Numbered from the stretch's first letter, positions 51,340-60,300 are shown. The stretch is 64,000 nt of DNA from Dyadobacter sp. (GCF_017744695.1 NZ_JAGIAS010000009.1:124001-188000); one strand, 5' to 3'. Notes: generated by a model from the sequence alone, not told the origin. Translations and numbers: made by a program.

Positions 51340-52635
51340 ATGAAAAAGCTGATCCTTGCTGCCGGAGCACTTTCAATGCTGCTCACCGCCTGCGGCAAAA
51401 AGAAAGAAAGTACGGAGCCGTCCACCGAAGAGGTGACGAAAATCCACCAGACTGCATTGACGATCGACCCGCATATTGACCTCCGGGAAGATTTCGACGC
51501 CGCGGGTAACGATGCCGGCGCGTTTACCGAGGACCAATTCGACCTGGTAAAGCTCGATTCGGGAAAACTGGACGTGGCTACCATCGCGTTGTTTGCCGAC
51601 CCGCTGCGCCGCACGCCGGAAAACATCGTATTGGCACGCAAACAGGTCGATAGCAAGCTGGCTGCGATCCGGAATTTTGTCAAGAAACACCCCGACAAGC
51701 TGGAATTCGTGCGCTCGACGACGGATATCGAAAAGCTGGCGGCGGACGGCAAGCATGGCATTCTGCTGAGTTTCCTGAACGCGCTGTCGCTTGGGAAAGA
51801 TACTTCGCTGATCGATCATTATTATAAGGAAGGCGTCCGGGTTTTCGGCTTCGCGCATGCGGGCAACAACGACTGGACCGACTCTTCGCGCCCCAGCGAA
51901 GGCCTGGGCGACAAGCCTAACGAGGCCGGCGGGCTCACGGCCATCGGCAAGGCGGCGGTGCCGATCCTGAACCGGAAAGGGGTGATCATCGACGTGTCGC
52001 AGCTCACCACCGATGCATTGAACCAGACGCTGGAACTGAGCAAAGCGCCGGTGATCGCCTCCCATTCTGCCGTTCGGAGCATTGTCGACAATTCGCGCAA
52101 CCTGTCCGACGCCGAACTGAAAGCCATTGCGGCCAAAGGCGGCGTGGTGCATATTGTAGCTTTTGCAGCTTACCTGAAAGACACGGCCGCATTGAAGGAG
52201 GATTACAAAAAGCAGATTTTCGAGCCGCTCGGGCTGCAAGTGGGCAAGGATAACCCGAAGGAAAAGCTTGATTCGGCCGGTTACCGCAAATACAAGGACG
52301 CCTACCGCACATTTTCGCGTAATGAATGGAAATACGCTTCGCTGGACGATTATCTGAATGCGGTCGATTATGCCGTGAAGCTGATCGGCATCGATCACGT
52401 GGGTTTCAGCGCCGATTTCAACCATGGCGGCGGTGTGAAAGGTTATGCACACGTAGGAGAGGGGCCAAACATCACGGCGGCGCTCCTGAAACGGGGCTAC
52501 TCCGAAGCGGATATTCAGAAACTGTGGGGAGGCAACTTTTTGAGGGTATTCAAAGAGGTGGAGAAAGCCGCACAAACAACTTCCTTAGCAAGTAATACAG
52601 CGGTAGGCCAATCAGAAATAGCAAAAAACCGATAA
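51340..52635 (+). CDS. M19 (membrane dipeptidase) family lipoprotein, variant active site
   Basis: Renal-dipeptidase-family protein of 431 residues, exported as a lipoprotein (LLTACGK, Cys18). The first metal motif DPHIDL (H45, D47) and His242 in VIASHSAVRS are present, as is DHVGFSADFNHGG. Two usual ligands are not: the bridging Glu of the family's (I/V)EGG segment is replaced by LLSFLNALSLG (142-152), and the His of the DLSHVS-type segment is Gln221 in IDVSQLTTDAL. Relatives with the DVSQ form exist, so this may be a subfamily of other specificity rather than a dead enzyme. Its 3' end overlaps the convergent permease gene by 86 bp. Confidence 0.9.
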   Translation: MKKLILAAGALSMLLTACGKKKESTEPSTEEVTKIHQTALTIDPHIDLREDFDAAGNDAGAFTEDQFDLVKLDSGKLDVATIALFADPLRRTPENIVLARKQVDSKLAAIRNFVKKHPDKLEFVRSTTDIEKLAADGKHGILLSFLNALSLGKDTSLIDHYYKEGVRVFGFAHAGNNDWTDSSRPSEGLGDKPNEAGGLTAIGKAAVPILNRKGVIIDVSQLTTDALNQTLELSKAPVIASHSAVRSIVDNSRNLSDAELKAIAAKGGVVHIVAFAAYLKDTAALKEDYKKQIFEPLGLQVGKDNPKEKLDSAGYRKYKDAYRTFSRNEWKYASLDDYLNAVDYAVKLIGIDHVGFSADFNHGGGVKGYAHVGEGPNITAALLKRGYSEADIQKLWGGNFLRVFKEVEKAAQTTSLASNTAVGQSEIAKNR

Positions 52636-53881
52636 CCGCGATTTCGGGCTCGAAATACATAACGCTGATGTTGACCAGCGCGTAACCGGCGATGAAAATG
52701 AGCGTCATCCAGGGGTACAGCTTCATCTTGTAAATGCCGCCGGGCTCGCCTTGTATGCGGGCCCGGCGGCGCAGGATGAACACAGCGGCGCAGGCGGCGA
52801 TGAGGCCGATGCTGTCAAAAAACATGACGTAATTGAGTATTTGCTGGAAGGACGAAATGCTGAACAGGAAAACGATGATCAATGCAGTATAGACTGTGAG
52901 CGCCACTTCCTGCGTTTGCGTGCGATGGTTGACTTTGGCAAAAACAGCCGGCAGCACGTGTTCTTCGGCCATGGCGTAGTACACCCGCGGGTTGGATAGC
53001 AACGAGGCATTCACATAAGCCAGCACCGCCAGGAACATCACCACCGACACCACCCGCGCGGCCGATTCCCCGAAAATCACCGCCACCATCTCCGCCGCTA
53101 GTGCCGGCGAATTTTGCAGTCCTTCGAAGCCCAGCACCGACACGTAAGCGTAATTCACCGCCAGGTAAAGCACCAGTACCAGCCCCATTCCCAGGAAAAT
53201 CGAGTGGGGCATAGTGCGGTGCGCGTCTGGCACGTCATTGCCGAAGTTCATGGTCTGGTGATAGCCGCCGTAGGTGAAAAAGATCGGCACGAAGCACAGC
53301 CAGAATGCCTGCAACGGGCTGCCGGAAACTGCCGGCAGCATGGCTTCCCTGGCCTGCGGGTGAGGCAGGAACACGATCGAGATCAGCAGCACGAGCATAC
53401 CGATTTTGATCACCATGAGCACGTTCAGGGTCCGTGCGCCCATTTTAATACCTAATAAATTGATCCCGTACAAAGCCAGTACCGCCGAAATGGTGGTAAT
53501 GCGCGTCGCTAGCACGGGTTCCATGTCCGGGAACAGCAGCGGGCAGATGTAACCTGCACCCATCATCGCCACCGAAGCGCTTGATCCCGCATTAGCGATG
53601 ATCGAGATCCAGTTGACCATGAATGCGAATGCCGGGTGGTAGCAATGCGAGAATATCTTGTAGAAACCGCCGGCAGCCGGGTAGCGCGAGCCTACTTCGG
53701 CAAGCGTCAACGCGCCGAACAAGCTGATGACCGCCCCCGCGATCCATGCCGCGAAGAAAATGGACGGTACCTGGGCCTTCTGAGCGATTTCGACGGGCGT
53801 GCGAAATATGCCGGTACCGATCACCATGCTGGTCATGAGCATCGTCAAATCGAAGGTGTTCAAGCGGGGTTTGATGGCCAT
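52550..53881 (-). CDS. APC-superfamily amino-acid permease
   Basis: Inner-membrane transporter of 443 residues with about twelve hydrophobic helices. The N-terminal helix has the unwound substrate-binding segment VIGTGIFRTPVEIA (GXGIF-type), helix two GALTLAEVGSRYPAAGGFYKI carries the E-G-S-R-Y-P-A-A-G-G signature, and HQTMNFGNDVPDAHRTMP contains the family's conserved acidic loop. It most likely imports amino acids, fitting the dipeptidase beside it. The last 86 bp overlap the dipeptidase gene on the other strand. 4 bp separate it from the upstream dehydrogenase gene, which is transcribed first. Confidence 0.93.
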   Translation of the reverse strand: MAIKPRLNTFDLTMLMTSMVIGTGIFRTPVEIAQKAQVPSIFFAAWIAGAVISLFGALTLAEVGSRYPAAGGFYKIFSHCYHPAFAFMVNWISIIANAGSSASVAMMGAGYICPLLFPDMEPVLATRITTISAVLALYGINLLGIKMGARTLNVLMVIKIGMLVLLISIVFLPHPQAREAMLPAVSGSPLQAFWLCFVPIFFTYGGYHQTMNFGNDVPDAHRTMPHSIFLGMGLVLVLYLAVNYAYVSVLGFEGLQNSPALAAEMVAVIFGESAARVVSVVMFLAVLAYVNASLLSNPRVYYAMAEEHVLPAVFAKVNHRTQTQEVALTVYTALIIVFLFSISSFQQILNYVMFFDSIGLIAACAAVFILRRRARIQGEPGGIYKMKLYPWMTLIFIAGYALVNISVMYFEPEIAVIGFLLFLIGLPLYYLLRKLFVRLSPPL

Positions 53882-53885
53882 GGCG

Positions 53886-54680
53886 CTAGCGGGTGAGCAG
53901 GCCCGCGTCGATCACGAGCTGGGTGCCGGTAATGAACCGTGCTTTGTCCGACACCAGATAGAGCACCGCATAGGCCACGTCCTCCGCTTCGATCCACGGC
54001 ACGGGCAGCAGGTTTCCGGCGGAGGCTTCCGCGATTTCAATCGCCGTTTTGCCTTCCAGCTCGGCAAGCCCGTCGTTCATCGGGGTGTTCACGCCGGTAG
54101 GGTGGATGGAGTTGACCCGTATATTGTGCGGTGCCAGCTCGATCGCCCACGATTTCGTAAGGCCTACCAACCCCCATTTAGAGGCCGCGTAATGGCTCAG
54201 CCGGTTCATTCCGCGCAGTCCGGCGATGGACGAGTTGTTGACGATATTGCCCGATTTTTGTGCGATCATGACCGGGATCACATGCCGTGCCGCCAGCCAG
54301 GCGCCTTTCAGGTTGATGTCGATCATAGCATCCCACTCGGCTTCGGGAAGCTCGTGGGCGGCCCCATAAGCACAGATACCTGCATTGTTGAACAGCACGT
54401 CGATGCGCCCGAGTGCGGCGACGGTAGCTGCCACGGCGTTGCTCAAATCGGTATCCACGCGCACATCGCCGGTAAAGATTTCGCAACGAACGCCCCTTTG
54501 TTCGACCTGCTGTTTCAGACTTGCCAGTTCGTCCTCCGAGCCGAGCGTGTAGCCGGGGTAGGAGAGCGGCCGGGCAATGTCGAATGCGGCGATGTGGTAG
54601 CCCTCGCCTGCGAGCGCGAGCGCGGTGGCGCGTCCCTGTCCGTGAGCGGCGCCGGTGATGAAAGCAACAAGGCCAGCCAT
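53886..54680 (-). CDS. Short-chain dehydrogenase/reductase, mycofactocin-coupled-like subgroup
   Basis: Classical SDR of 264 residues: cofactor motif TGAAHGQGRATALALA (TGxxxGxG), NNAGI at about 90, catalytic Ser in NIVNNSSIAGLRG, YAASKWG with Tyr and Lys, and HPTGVNTPM. The extended N-terminal loop (AFDIARPLSYPGYTLGSEDELASL) between the first beta-alpha units and the QGR in the nucleotide motif resemble the mycofactocin-coupled SDR subgroup of actinobacteria, which holds NAD tightly. No mycofactocin gene is seen here, so the resemblance may be only evolutionary. Substrate unknown. Its stop nearly touches the permease start; the carboxymuconolactone-decarboxylase-like gene ends 1 bp upstream. 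Confidence 0.9.
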   Translation of the reverse strand: MAGLVAFITGAAHGQGRATALALAGEGYHIAAFDIARPLSYPGYTLGSEDELASLKQQVEQRGVRCEIFTGDVRVDTDLSNAVAATVAALGRIDVLFNNAGICAYGAAHELPEAEWDAMIDINLKGAWLAARHVIPVMIAQKSGNIVNNSSIAGLRGMNRLSHYAASKWGLVGLTKSWAIELAPHNIRVNSIHPTGVNTPMNDGLAELEGKTAIEIAEASAGNLLPVPWIEAEDVAYAVLYLVSDKARFITGTQLVIDAGLLTR

Positions 54681-54681
54681 A

Positions 54682-55218
54682 TCAGATCGTATGTTCGGGT
54701 TTGAATGGGTTCAGGTAAGTGTCGATTTCGGTGCCATTAACATTGTTAAAAATGTTGGTGGCGATCATAATACCCGCAAATGCGGTCAGAAGTACGATTT
54801 CGGAATCGGTGTAGCGTTTACGGACCGGGACGAATTCGGCGTCTTCCACAAAGCCGCGATTCCGGGCGATGGCGGCGCCGAAGGTAAGCAGCGCCTGCTC
54901 TTCGTCCGAAACCACCAGCGCCTCGGGGCTTTCGCCCGCCTCGATGATCATCTTACGGAAATAGGTGCTACACAAAGGGCAGTCGGCCGCCTCGGAGATC
55001 GACCACGCGAAAAGCGTTGCAAGGCGTAGTCCCGTGATTGCTTTCACTTCTTCAAAAAGCGGGTACCACTGCATGTAGGCTTTGAATGCGGTGCCCGAAT
55101 GGCCCAGCGTGGCTTTCATGTTGGTGATCCGCGAATTGTAAACCGTTGTATGCTGAATGAATGCAATCTTGATCTCGGACGGGTAATCCTTTTCGCTCAA
55201 TGGTTTTATCCTGGGCAT
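54682..55218 (-). CDS. Carboxymuconolactone decarboxylase/AhpD-like protein
   Basis: Helical protein of 178 residues with the CMD/AhpD fold: ITGLRLATLFAWSISEAADCPLCSTYFRKMI, shown in part, carries a CxxC pair (DCPLCSTYF), but the His that follows three residues later in AhpD (CxxCxxxH) is Phe, so peroxidase activity of the AhpD kind is doubtful. VVSDEEQALLTFGAAIARN and ILTAFAGIMIATNIFNNV-like helices complete it. The ATG at 55218 gives MPRIKPLSEKDYP; a TTG at 55245 is less likely. It is the first gene of the leftward unit with the SDR and permease. Confidence 0.85.
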   Translation of the reverse strand: MPRIKPLSEKDYPSEIKIAFIQHTTVYNSRITNMKATLGHSGTAFKAYMQWYPLFEEVKAITGLRLATLFAWSISEAADCPLCSTYFRKMIIEAGESPEALVVSDEEQALLTFGAAIARNRGFVEDAEFVPVRKRYTDSEIVLLTAFAGIMIATNIFNNVNGTEIDTYLNPFKPEHTI

Positions 55219-55241
55219 CTTGAATGTTTTTATGAATGATG

Positions 55242-55370
55242 TCAAATAGTTGGCTCTCCCTGGATATAGCCCAGCGATTGGAGAAAGATGTCGGTGTCAC
55301 GCAATGTTTTGGTAAACCATGCGCCCCGGTTGAAAAAGCCATGGGGTTGCTCGGGGTAAAATAACTTCCC
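55242..55370 (-). pseudogene. 3' remnant of an alpha/beta-hydrolase (acetyl-esterase-like) gene
   Basis: Reading leftward from 55370, the frame GKLFYPEQPHGFFNRGAW, then FTKTLRDTDIFLQSLGYIQG and EPTI ends at TGA 55244-55242. The PHGFFN segment with the catalytic His and the ending LGYIQGEPT are typical of the C-terminus of BD-FAE/acetyl-esterase-type hydrolases. There is no room for the rest: the first base used is inside the stop codon of the upstream sulfatase (TAG 55372-55370). The gene has therefore lost its 5' nine tenths, probably by the rearrangement that brought in the sulfatase. Confidence 0.8.
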
Positions 55371-57241
55371 TACTTACCGGCCGCTTGTTGCTGTTGCTGA
55401 ACAGCTTGCGGCAGACGACGTTTGAGCACATCGTCCCAGGTGATGTAAGGATAGATATTGTATTTCCTGGCCTGCTCTTCAAATAATGCTTTTAATTCTT
55501 CCAGCTTCTTCGGATTCTTTTTAGCCAGATCGATACGTTCGTTGAAATCCTCGTTCAGGTTGTAAAGCTGCCAGTCGTTGTGCTCGGGATCGGCCACGCT
55601 GATGGCGCTCACCAGGTTGCCCGCAGGGGCCGAAACCGGTTTGTAGGCAAATCCGGCCTTCCAGCCGTCGTGATAGATCGACCGCGAGCCGAAAATGTAG
55701 TAGTACTGTGTCTTGTGCCGCGAGACGGCCTTGGCGTCGCCGATGGAATAGGCGAGGGAGGTTCCCTGGATCGTGTCCTGCTTTATACCGCGGATTGCCG
55801 CAGGCGCTTTAATTCCCGTAATTTCCAATGTAGTAGGCAACAGGTCGATCACGTGCCCGTACTGCGTACGAATGCCGCCTTTATCCTTGATTCCTTTCGG
55901 ATAGAATGCGATCAGCGGGTTGCGCGTCCCGCCCTCCGAATGCGCGTCCTGCTTCCAGTATTTGAAGGGCGTATTGGCCGCCTGTGCCCAGCCGAGGGGG
56001 TAATTGGCATTGGTACCTTCCGGCGCGCCGATCCATTCAATTTGAGCCAGGTTGTTTTTTACCTGCTCAGCCTCCGATAGTGGCGCCGAAGCCAGCGCCG
56101 CATTCGACGACCGGGCGATTACACCGCCCAATGCACCTTCCTTACTGGCCCCGTTATCGCCGATCACAACCAGAATGAGCGTGTTTTCCAGCTGGTTGAT
56201 CTGTTTGAGATGGTTTACCAACCGGCCTACTTCATGGTCGGTGTAAGTCAGGTATCCGGCGTAAACTTCCATGAAACGGGCGTACAATTTCTTTTCGTCG
56301 GACGAAAGGCTTGCCCAGGCGCGGATGTTGGGATTACGCTCCGGCAACACCACATTAGCAGGGATAATGCCCTGCTTTTTCTGTTGTGCAAAAACAGTCT
56401 CCCGGAAAACATCCCAGCCGCTATCGAACTGGCCTTTGTACTGATCGCTCCATTCCTTTGCAACCTGGTGCGGGGCGTGGGTGGCGCCTGGTGCGTAATA
56501 CAGGAAGAAGGGTTTGTCCGGCGCAGCTTTTTTCTGGCGGTCGATGAAGCTGATCGCCTTGTCGGTAATCTGTTCGTTCAGGTGGCGGCCGTCAGGCTGC
56601 ACGTGCGCATTATCCTCCACCAGATCGGGTTTGTACTGGTCGGTTTGAGAGCCGAGAAAGCCGAAGAAATGGTCGAACCCCTTGCCGGAAGGCCATCGGT
56701 CGAACGGGCCGGCATCCGTAGCGTCCTGGTCGGGCGTAAGGCCATATTTTCCTACTGCAAATGTGTTGTAACCCGATTCCCGCAGGATTTCTGCTACTGT
56801 CCCCTTGTCGGAAGGAATGCGTCCGTCCCATCCCGGAAACCCGAACGATGCCCAGGTGTGCGAGAAGCCACCTTCGTGTACCGAGTGGTGGTTGCGGCCG
56901 GTGAGCAATGCCGCACGGGTAGGGGCGCAGATCGCCGCCGTGTGAAAATTGGTGTAACGCAGACCGTTATTGGCCAGACTATCGAAAACCGGGGTACGGA
57001 TCACCCCGCCGAAAGTGGAAGTAGCGCCGAAACCGACGTCGTCGAGCAGGATCCAGACCACATTGGGAGCGCCTGCGGGCGCTTTCAACGGATTAGTCCA
57101 GACTTCTTTGGAATCGGCTAGACTTTTGCCTACCGTTCCGGTGAAAGGCTGCTGCTGTTGGGTAATGTTTTGTGCCGAGGTGCGCGACCAGGACAGGCCT
57201 GCCGCCAGCAGCGCCGCGAAAAGTAGTTTTTGCGAATGCAT
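55370..57241 (-). CDS. Secreted arylsulfatase (CAPTR active site)
   Basis: S1 sulfatase of 623 residues, related to the 3551 gene but without its lectin-like tail. Signal peptide MHSQKLLFAALLAAGLSWSRTSAQ; metal-binding VVWILLDDVGFG (61-72); formylglycine motif CAPTR (105-109) before LLTGRNHHS; HFFGFLGSQTDQYKP and NTLILVVIGDNGASKEG as in arylsulfatases. The glutamine-rich ending QAVQQQQQAAGK is unusual and directly abuts the esterase remnant. I take the ATG at 57241; the frame is open upstream to 57382 but the added part is no leader. A TCTAC-N7-ATAGA element stands 94 bp upstream. Confidence 0.93.
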   Translation of the reverse strand: MHSQKLLFAALLAAGLSWSRTSAQNITQQQQPFTGTVGKSLADSKEVWTNPLKAPAGAPNVVWILLDDVGFGATSTFGGVIRTPVFDSLANNGLRYTNFHTAAICAPTRAALLTGRNHHSVHEGGFSHTWASFGFPGWDGRIPSDKGTVAEILRESGYNTFAVGKYGLTPDQDATDAGPFDRWPSGKGFDHFFGFLGSQTDQYKPDLVEDNAHVQPDGRHLNEQITDKAISFIDRQKKAAPDKPFFLYYAPGATHAPHQVAKEWSDQYKGQFDSGWDVFRETVFAQQKKQGIIPANVVLPERNPNIRAWASLSSDEKKLYARFMEVYAGYLTYTDHEVGRLVNHLKQINQLENTLILVVIGDNGASKEGALGGVIARSSNAALASAPLSEAEQVKNNLAQIEWIGAPEGTNANYPLGWAQAANTPFKYWKQDAHSEGGTRNPLIAFYPKGIKDKGGIRTQYGHVIDLLPTTLEITGIKAPAAIRGIKQDTIQGTSLAYSIGDAKAVSRHKTQYYYIFGSRSIYHDGWKAGFAYKPVSAPAGNLVSAISVADPEHNDWQLYNLNEDFNERIDLAKKNPKKLEELKALFEEQARKYNIYPYITWDDVLKRRLPQAVQQQQQAAGK

Positions 57242-57334
57242 ATATGATTTGTTTGGTAAAACAATGCTTCGATTCTTACCGGCGAGCAGGTTGGTGGCGG
57301 CTGAATGGCGCTCTGAGGTTGATTTTAATGAAAA

Positions 57335-57351
57335 TCTACAAAATCGATAGA
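57335..57351. promoter_or_regulatory. TCTAC-N7-ATAGA element upstream of the arylsulfatase
   Basis: TCTAC (57335-57339), AAAATCG, ATAGA (57347-57351): one mismatch from the TCTAT-N7-ATAGA palindrome. It lies 94 bp before the leftward arylsulfatase ATG in an AT-rich stretch. Role inferred from recurrence. Confidence 0.4.
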
Positions 57352-57372
57352 CAAAGTAAATTTTTATTTTGA

Positions 57373-57555
57373 AAACTAACAAGTACTGAATGGTTTTTGC
57401 GCCAACTTTCGGCTGCCGAATGGGAGCAAAGCATTTACAGCTACTGCGATCGGCAATGCATGCGCATCGTCACAGAAGTCACCGGTGTCCGTCTCAATAT
57501 CGTCCGGCAACAGCGGAATTTAGGAATACGTATACCTATGGTCGTTCACTGCTGA
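57373..57555 (+). pseudogene. Unrecognised coding remnant (C-terminal fragment)
   Basis: An open frame of 60 codons between TGA 57370 and TGA 57553-57555 with codon use like the neighbours (third bases mostly G or C) but no start codon. It reads TEWFLRQLSAAEWEQSIYSY, CDRQCMRIVTEVTGVRLNIV, RQQRNLGIRIPMVVHC. The regular mix of charged and aliphatic residues looks like a true helical protein, most likely the 3' end of a deleted gene. I do not recognise the family. Its end overlaps the convergent lyase gene by 20 bp. Confidence 0.4.
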
Positions 57556-60300
57556 TTGCGTCCCCCGCAAATGCCAGACATTGCATTGCCGCCAGACTCC
57601 ATTGCGCAACGCCATTGGTGGATATGCGCGGGGCTTCTTCCACTGGGTTTAAAACATCTGGCGCCTGAATACGCGAGGTTTGGGTAATGGCCTCGCGGGT
57701 ACCGCCCTGTCCGCGGTGAAATTCCTGCCAGGCGCGTTCAGCAAGTTTTTTGTCGCCGGTTACCTTCGCGGCGAATGCGGTGAGGCGTGCATGGCCTTGT
57801 TGCAAGTTCAGCTTTTTAAGGCTTTCTCCTAATGCCTGCTTCTGTTCTTCGGGCGCGGCATTGTACAGGCGGCAATAGTCCGTCCAGGCTTTTTGAAATG
57901 CTTTATCGTCGATCAGGCTGGTCAGCTCGTAACATATTTCCGCAAGCCCGAAGACTGCGCTTAGGTGCGAAACGGATATTTTGCCGGTCGGTTCGTGCTG
58001 GAATGCGCCGGTTTTGAGGTTTAACAAGGACGAGCCCGTAAAAAAGCCGTGAGGCTGGGCGGCGATGGTGCGCATGCTGTTGAGCAGCTTGTCGCGGATG
58101 GCTTTATCCTGCGTGCGCTCCCATTCGGTAAGCCAGGCACCTGCTACGGCACCCCAGTCCGTGCCGAAGGATACGGTGGCCAGGTCGGAGTTTTCGGTGT
58201 TTTTCGGGGCTGCCGCATTCACTTTCCTTACGGGCACGATCGTTTGCAATGTGTTCACTGCATCGATCTGCTCGCGCATGAGATCGCCCGTGCGCTCGTC
58301 GGCGGTGAGGTAGTAGAAGAACCGGCGGTTGGTGGCGGTGCTGATGCGCAGCTGCTTGGCGCTGCAACCCCAATGCATCACATTGTGTCGTGACCCGAGA
58401 GGCGCGAACGGGCCGATATGGTGCACATCCCCTCGCCGGTATGGCGCGTCATAGCCTCGGCCAGTCGGAATGCGTCGGAGCGGCCTGTGCGGAGAAAGTG
58501 GTACCAGAGCCAGATGTCGGTCGATAGCTCGGAGTTATCCCAGGCGAATCCGCCTACGTCGTACTTCCACACGTGCCGGTCGGTGTCGTAGGAATGCATG
58601 AAATCTCCGTAATTCCAGAATCCGTACCAATGCCGCTCTTCTACCTGTTTTTTGTAGTATTCAAAATAAAAATCCAGCTGCTTTTCGATCTTTTCCTTGG
58701 CCGGCACCGAGCGGTCGGGCAGGCTGAATGCGCTGCCAAACACGCCGCTTGTGACAAGATAGGCAGGCGTCGGCAGCAGCACCGGTGGCGATTGGATTTG
58801 CCGGACGATACCTGCCAGCGCAGCATTCGAAGGTGTGGCGGGTAGTGCCCAAAGCTGCATTTCGCTCGTGCGTGCTACCCCGTACGGGCGCCCGTAGCCA
58901 GGTTCGTAATCCTCGTAAGTGATTTCCAGCCCTTCGAGTTGCTCGGCGTAGGTGTCCTGGCCCATGCCATCGTGGTAGAACCGCATGTCCATCGGCTCCG
59001 CGCGCGGGGCCCAGAGCCAGAGCGTGACCTCGCCGTTGTCTTGATCCGCGTTTCGGATATCGAGTTGGGCAGGGTGACTTTGCCAGAAATTGCGGATACC
59101 AAATGCCATCCCGCCCGCAGGCGTACCCACATAGCCCGTTCCTGCCGACCGTTTTCCAAAAGCCGATTGCAGCCAGCTATGGCCGGATTTGGTCTGTTTT
59201 TGTATTTCAAATGCATCCGGCGTGGGTTGGAAAAGCGTGTAATTGCCGAATGCAGGAATGTATTGCAGCCTTTTGGACACGCTGTCCGGTAGTTGCTCAT
59301 TGCCGGGTGTGGCCTTGCCCGCTACCTGGGCATCGGTAAATGCCTTGCCCGGATCGCGACGCAGGCCGGTAAGGCCGCGCACAGCTTCGGCGAAAATGCC
59401 GTCGTGCTCGCCTGCGAAGCGGATATGCCGGTTATGCAGCTCCTGATTTTGAAATGGAATATCAAACCGCACGCCAACGCCGCGGATGAAATCCTTCGTC
59501 TCGTCGGCATCGTAAATAATGGTATGCACAAGCCGCACGGCCTCGCTTTCCGCATAGAAATACAGCCGGATGGTAAATGGCAGCAGTTGCCTGTTTGCAT
59601 CGGCATGGCTGCCCTCCACTTTTACCACAGCACGGACCGGGCCGTTTTGCTCGATGGTGAGTTTGGAAATTTTACCTTCAAAACGGCTGACCCCAAAGCT
59701 GGTTTCTTCATCGTCAGTACCTTGTTGCTGCACCAGAAGCACCAGCCGTGCGTTCGCGGCGGTAGTTTTATTTTCGGTGGAAAGCGTTTCGAACAATGTA
59801 TTCCCGTTTTTCGCGATAGTGCATTGCAGCTTGCCGGTATCAATCTTCCAATGCGATGCGGTTTCCCCGATCAGCGCCTTACCTGGCTGCTTCTGCGGTT
59901 TCACCGGTTGAATGGACCAGTTACCCTGCGGCGCTTCCGCATGTGCGAGTGCGTGGGCGGTCCATTTAAGCGTACCGTCGGGCCAATAGGCCAGGGGCCA
60001 GGTTTGCACCGGCTTTTCGACATTGCCTTGCAAGAGCTGGAAACCGCTATCGGCCTTCACTGCGCCCTTCGGCCAGGGTACGCCCCAGGTAGCGCCGCAG
60101 ACTGGCTCGTCGGGTTGTTCGAGCCAATGCAGCGGGGCGGCCATCGCGCCCGCCGCTCCGGTTGTTTTTCCAGTAAATGCGCCGTGCATCGCAGCCCAAC
60201 CCGGCGATGTGAGACCAGCCGAAAGTGATGCAAAAGCAGGACCGGATGCCGCGGCCATGACTGAGTTTTTTACAAATTTTCTGCGTGTTATTTTCTTCAT
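57536..60300 (-). pseudogene. Exo-rhamnogalacturonan-lyase-like protein (PcRGLX/YetA type), split by a frameshift
   Basis: Two leftward frames, 60300-58378 and 58426-57536, together form one protein of about 920 residues. The first begins with a Tat signal (KITRRKFVKNSVMAAASGPA), followed by the RIFT-barrel domain (EQPDEPVCGATWGVPWPKGA), a beta-sandwich, and the start of an alpha/alpha toroid (FWNYGDFMHSYDTDRHVWKY, DVGGFAWDNSELSTDIWLWY, AEAMTRHTGEG). There the frame breaks: the second frame continues DVHHIGPFAPLGSRHNVMHW. One base is missing in a run of four C on the + strand (58429-58432); five would restore TGEGDVHHIG. Members cleave pectin-like or rhamnose-glucuronate polymers. The gene may be inactive, phase-variable, or show a sequencing error. 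Confidence 0.85.

Noticed and set aside
51373..52575. Leftward open frame of 400 codons
   Set aside because: Mirror of the M19 dipeptidase, which has clear family motifs.
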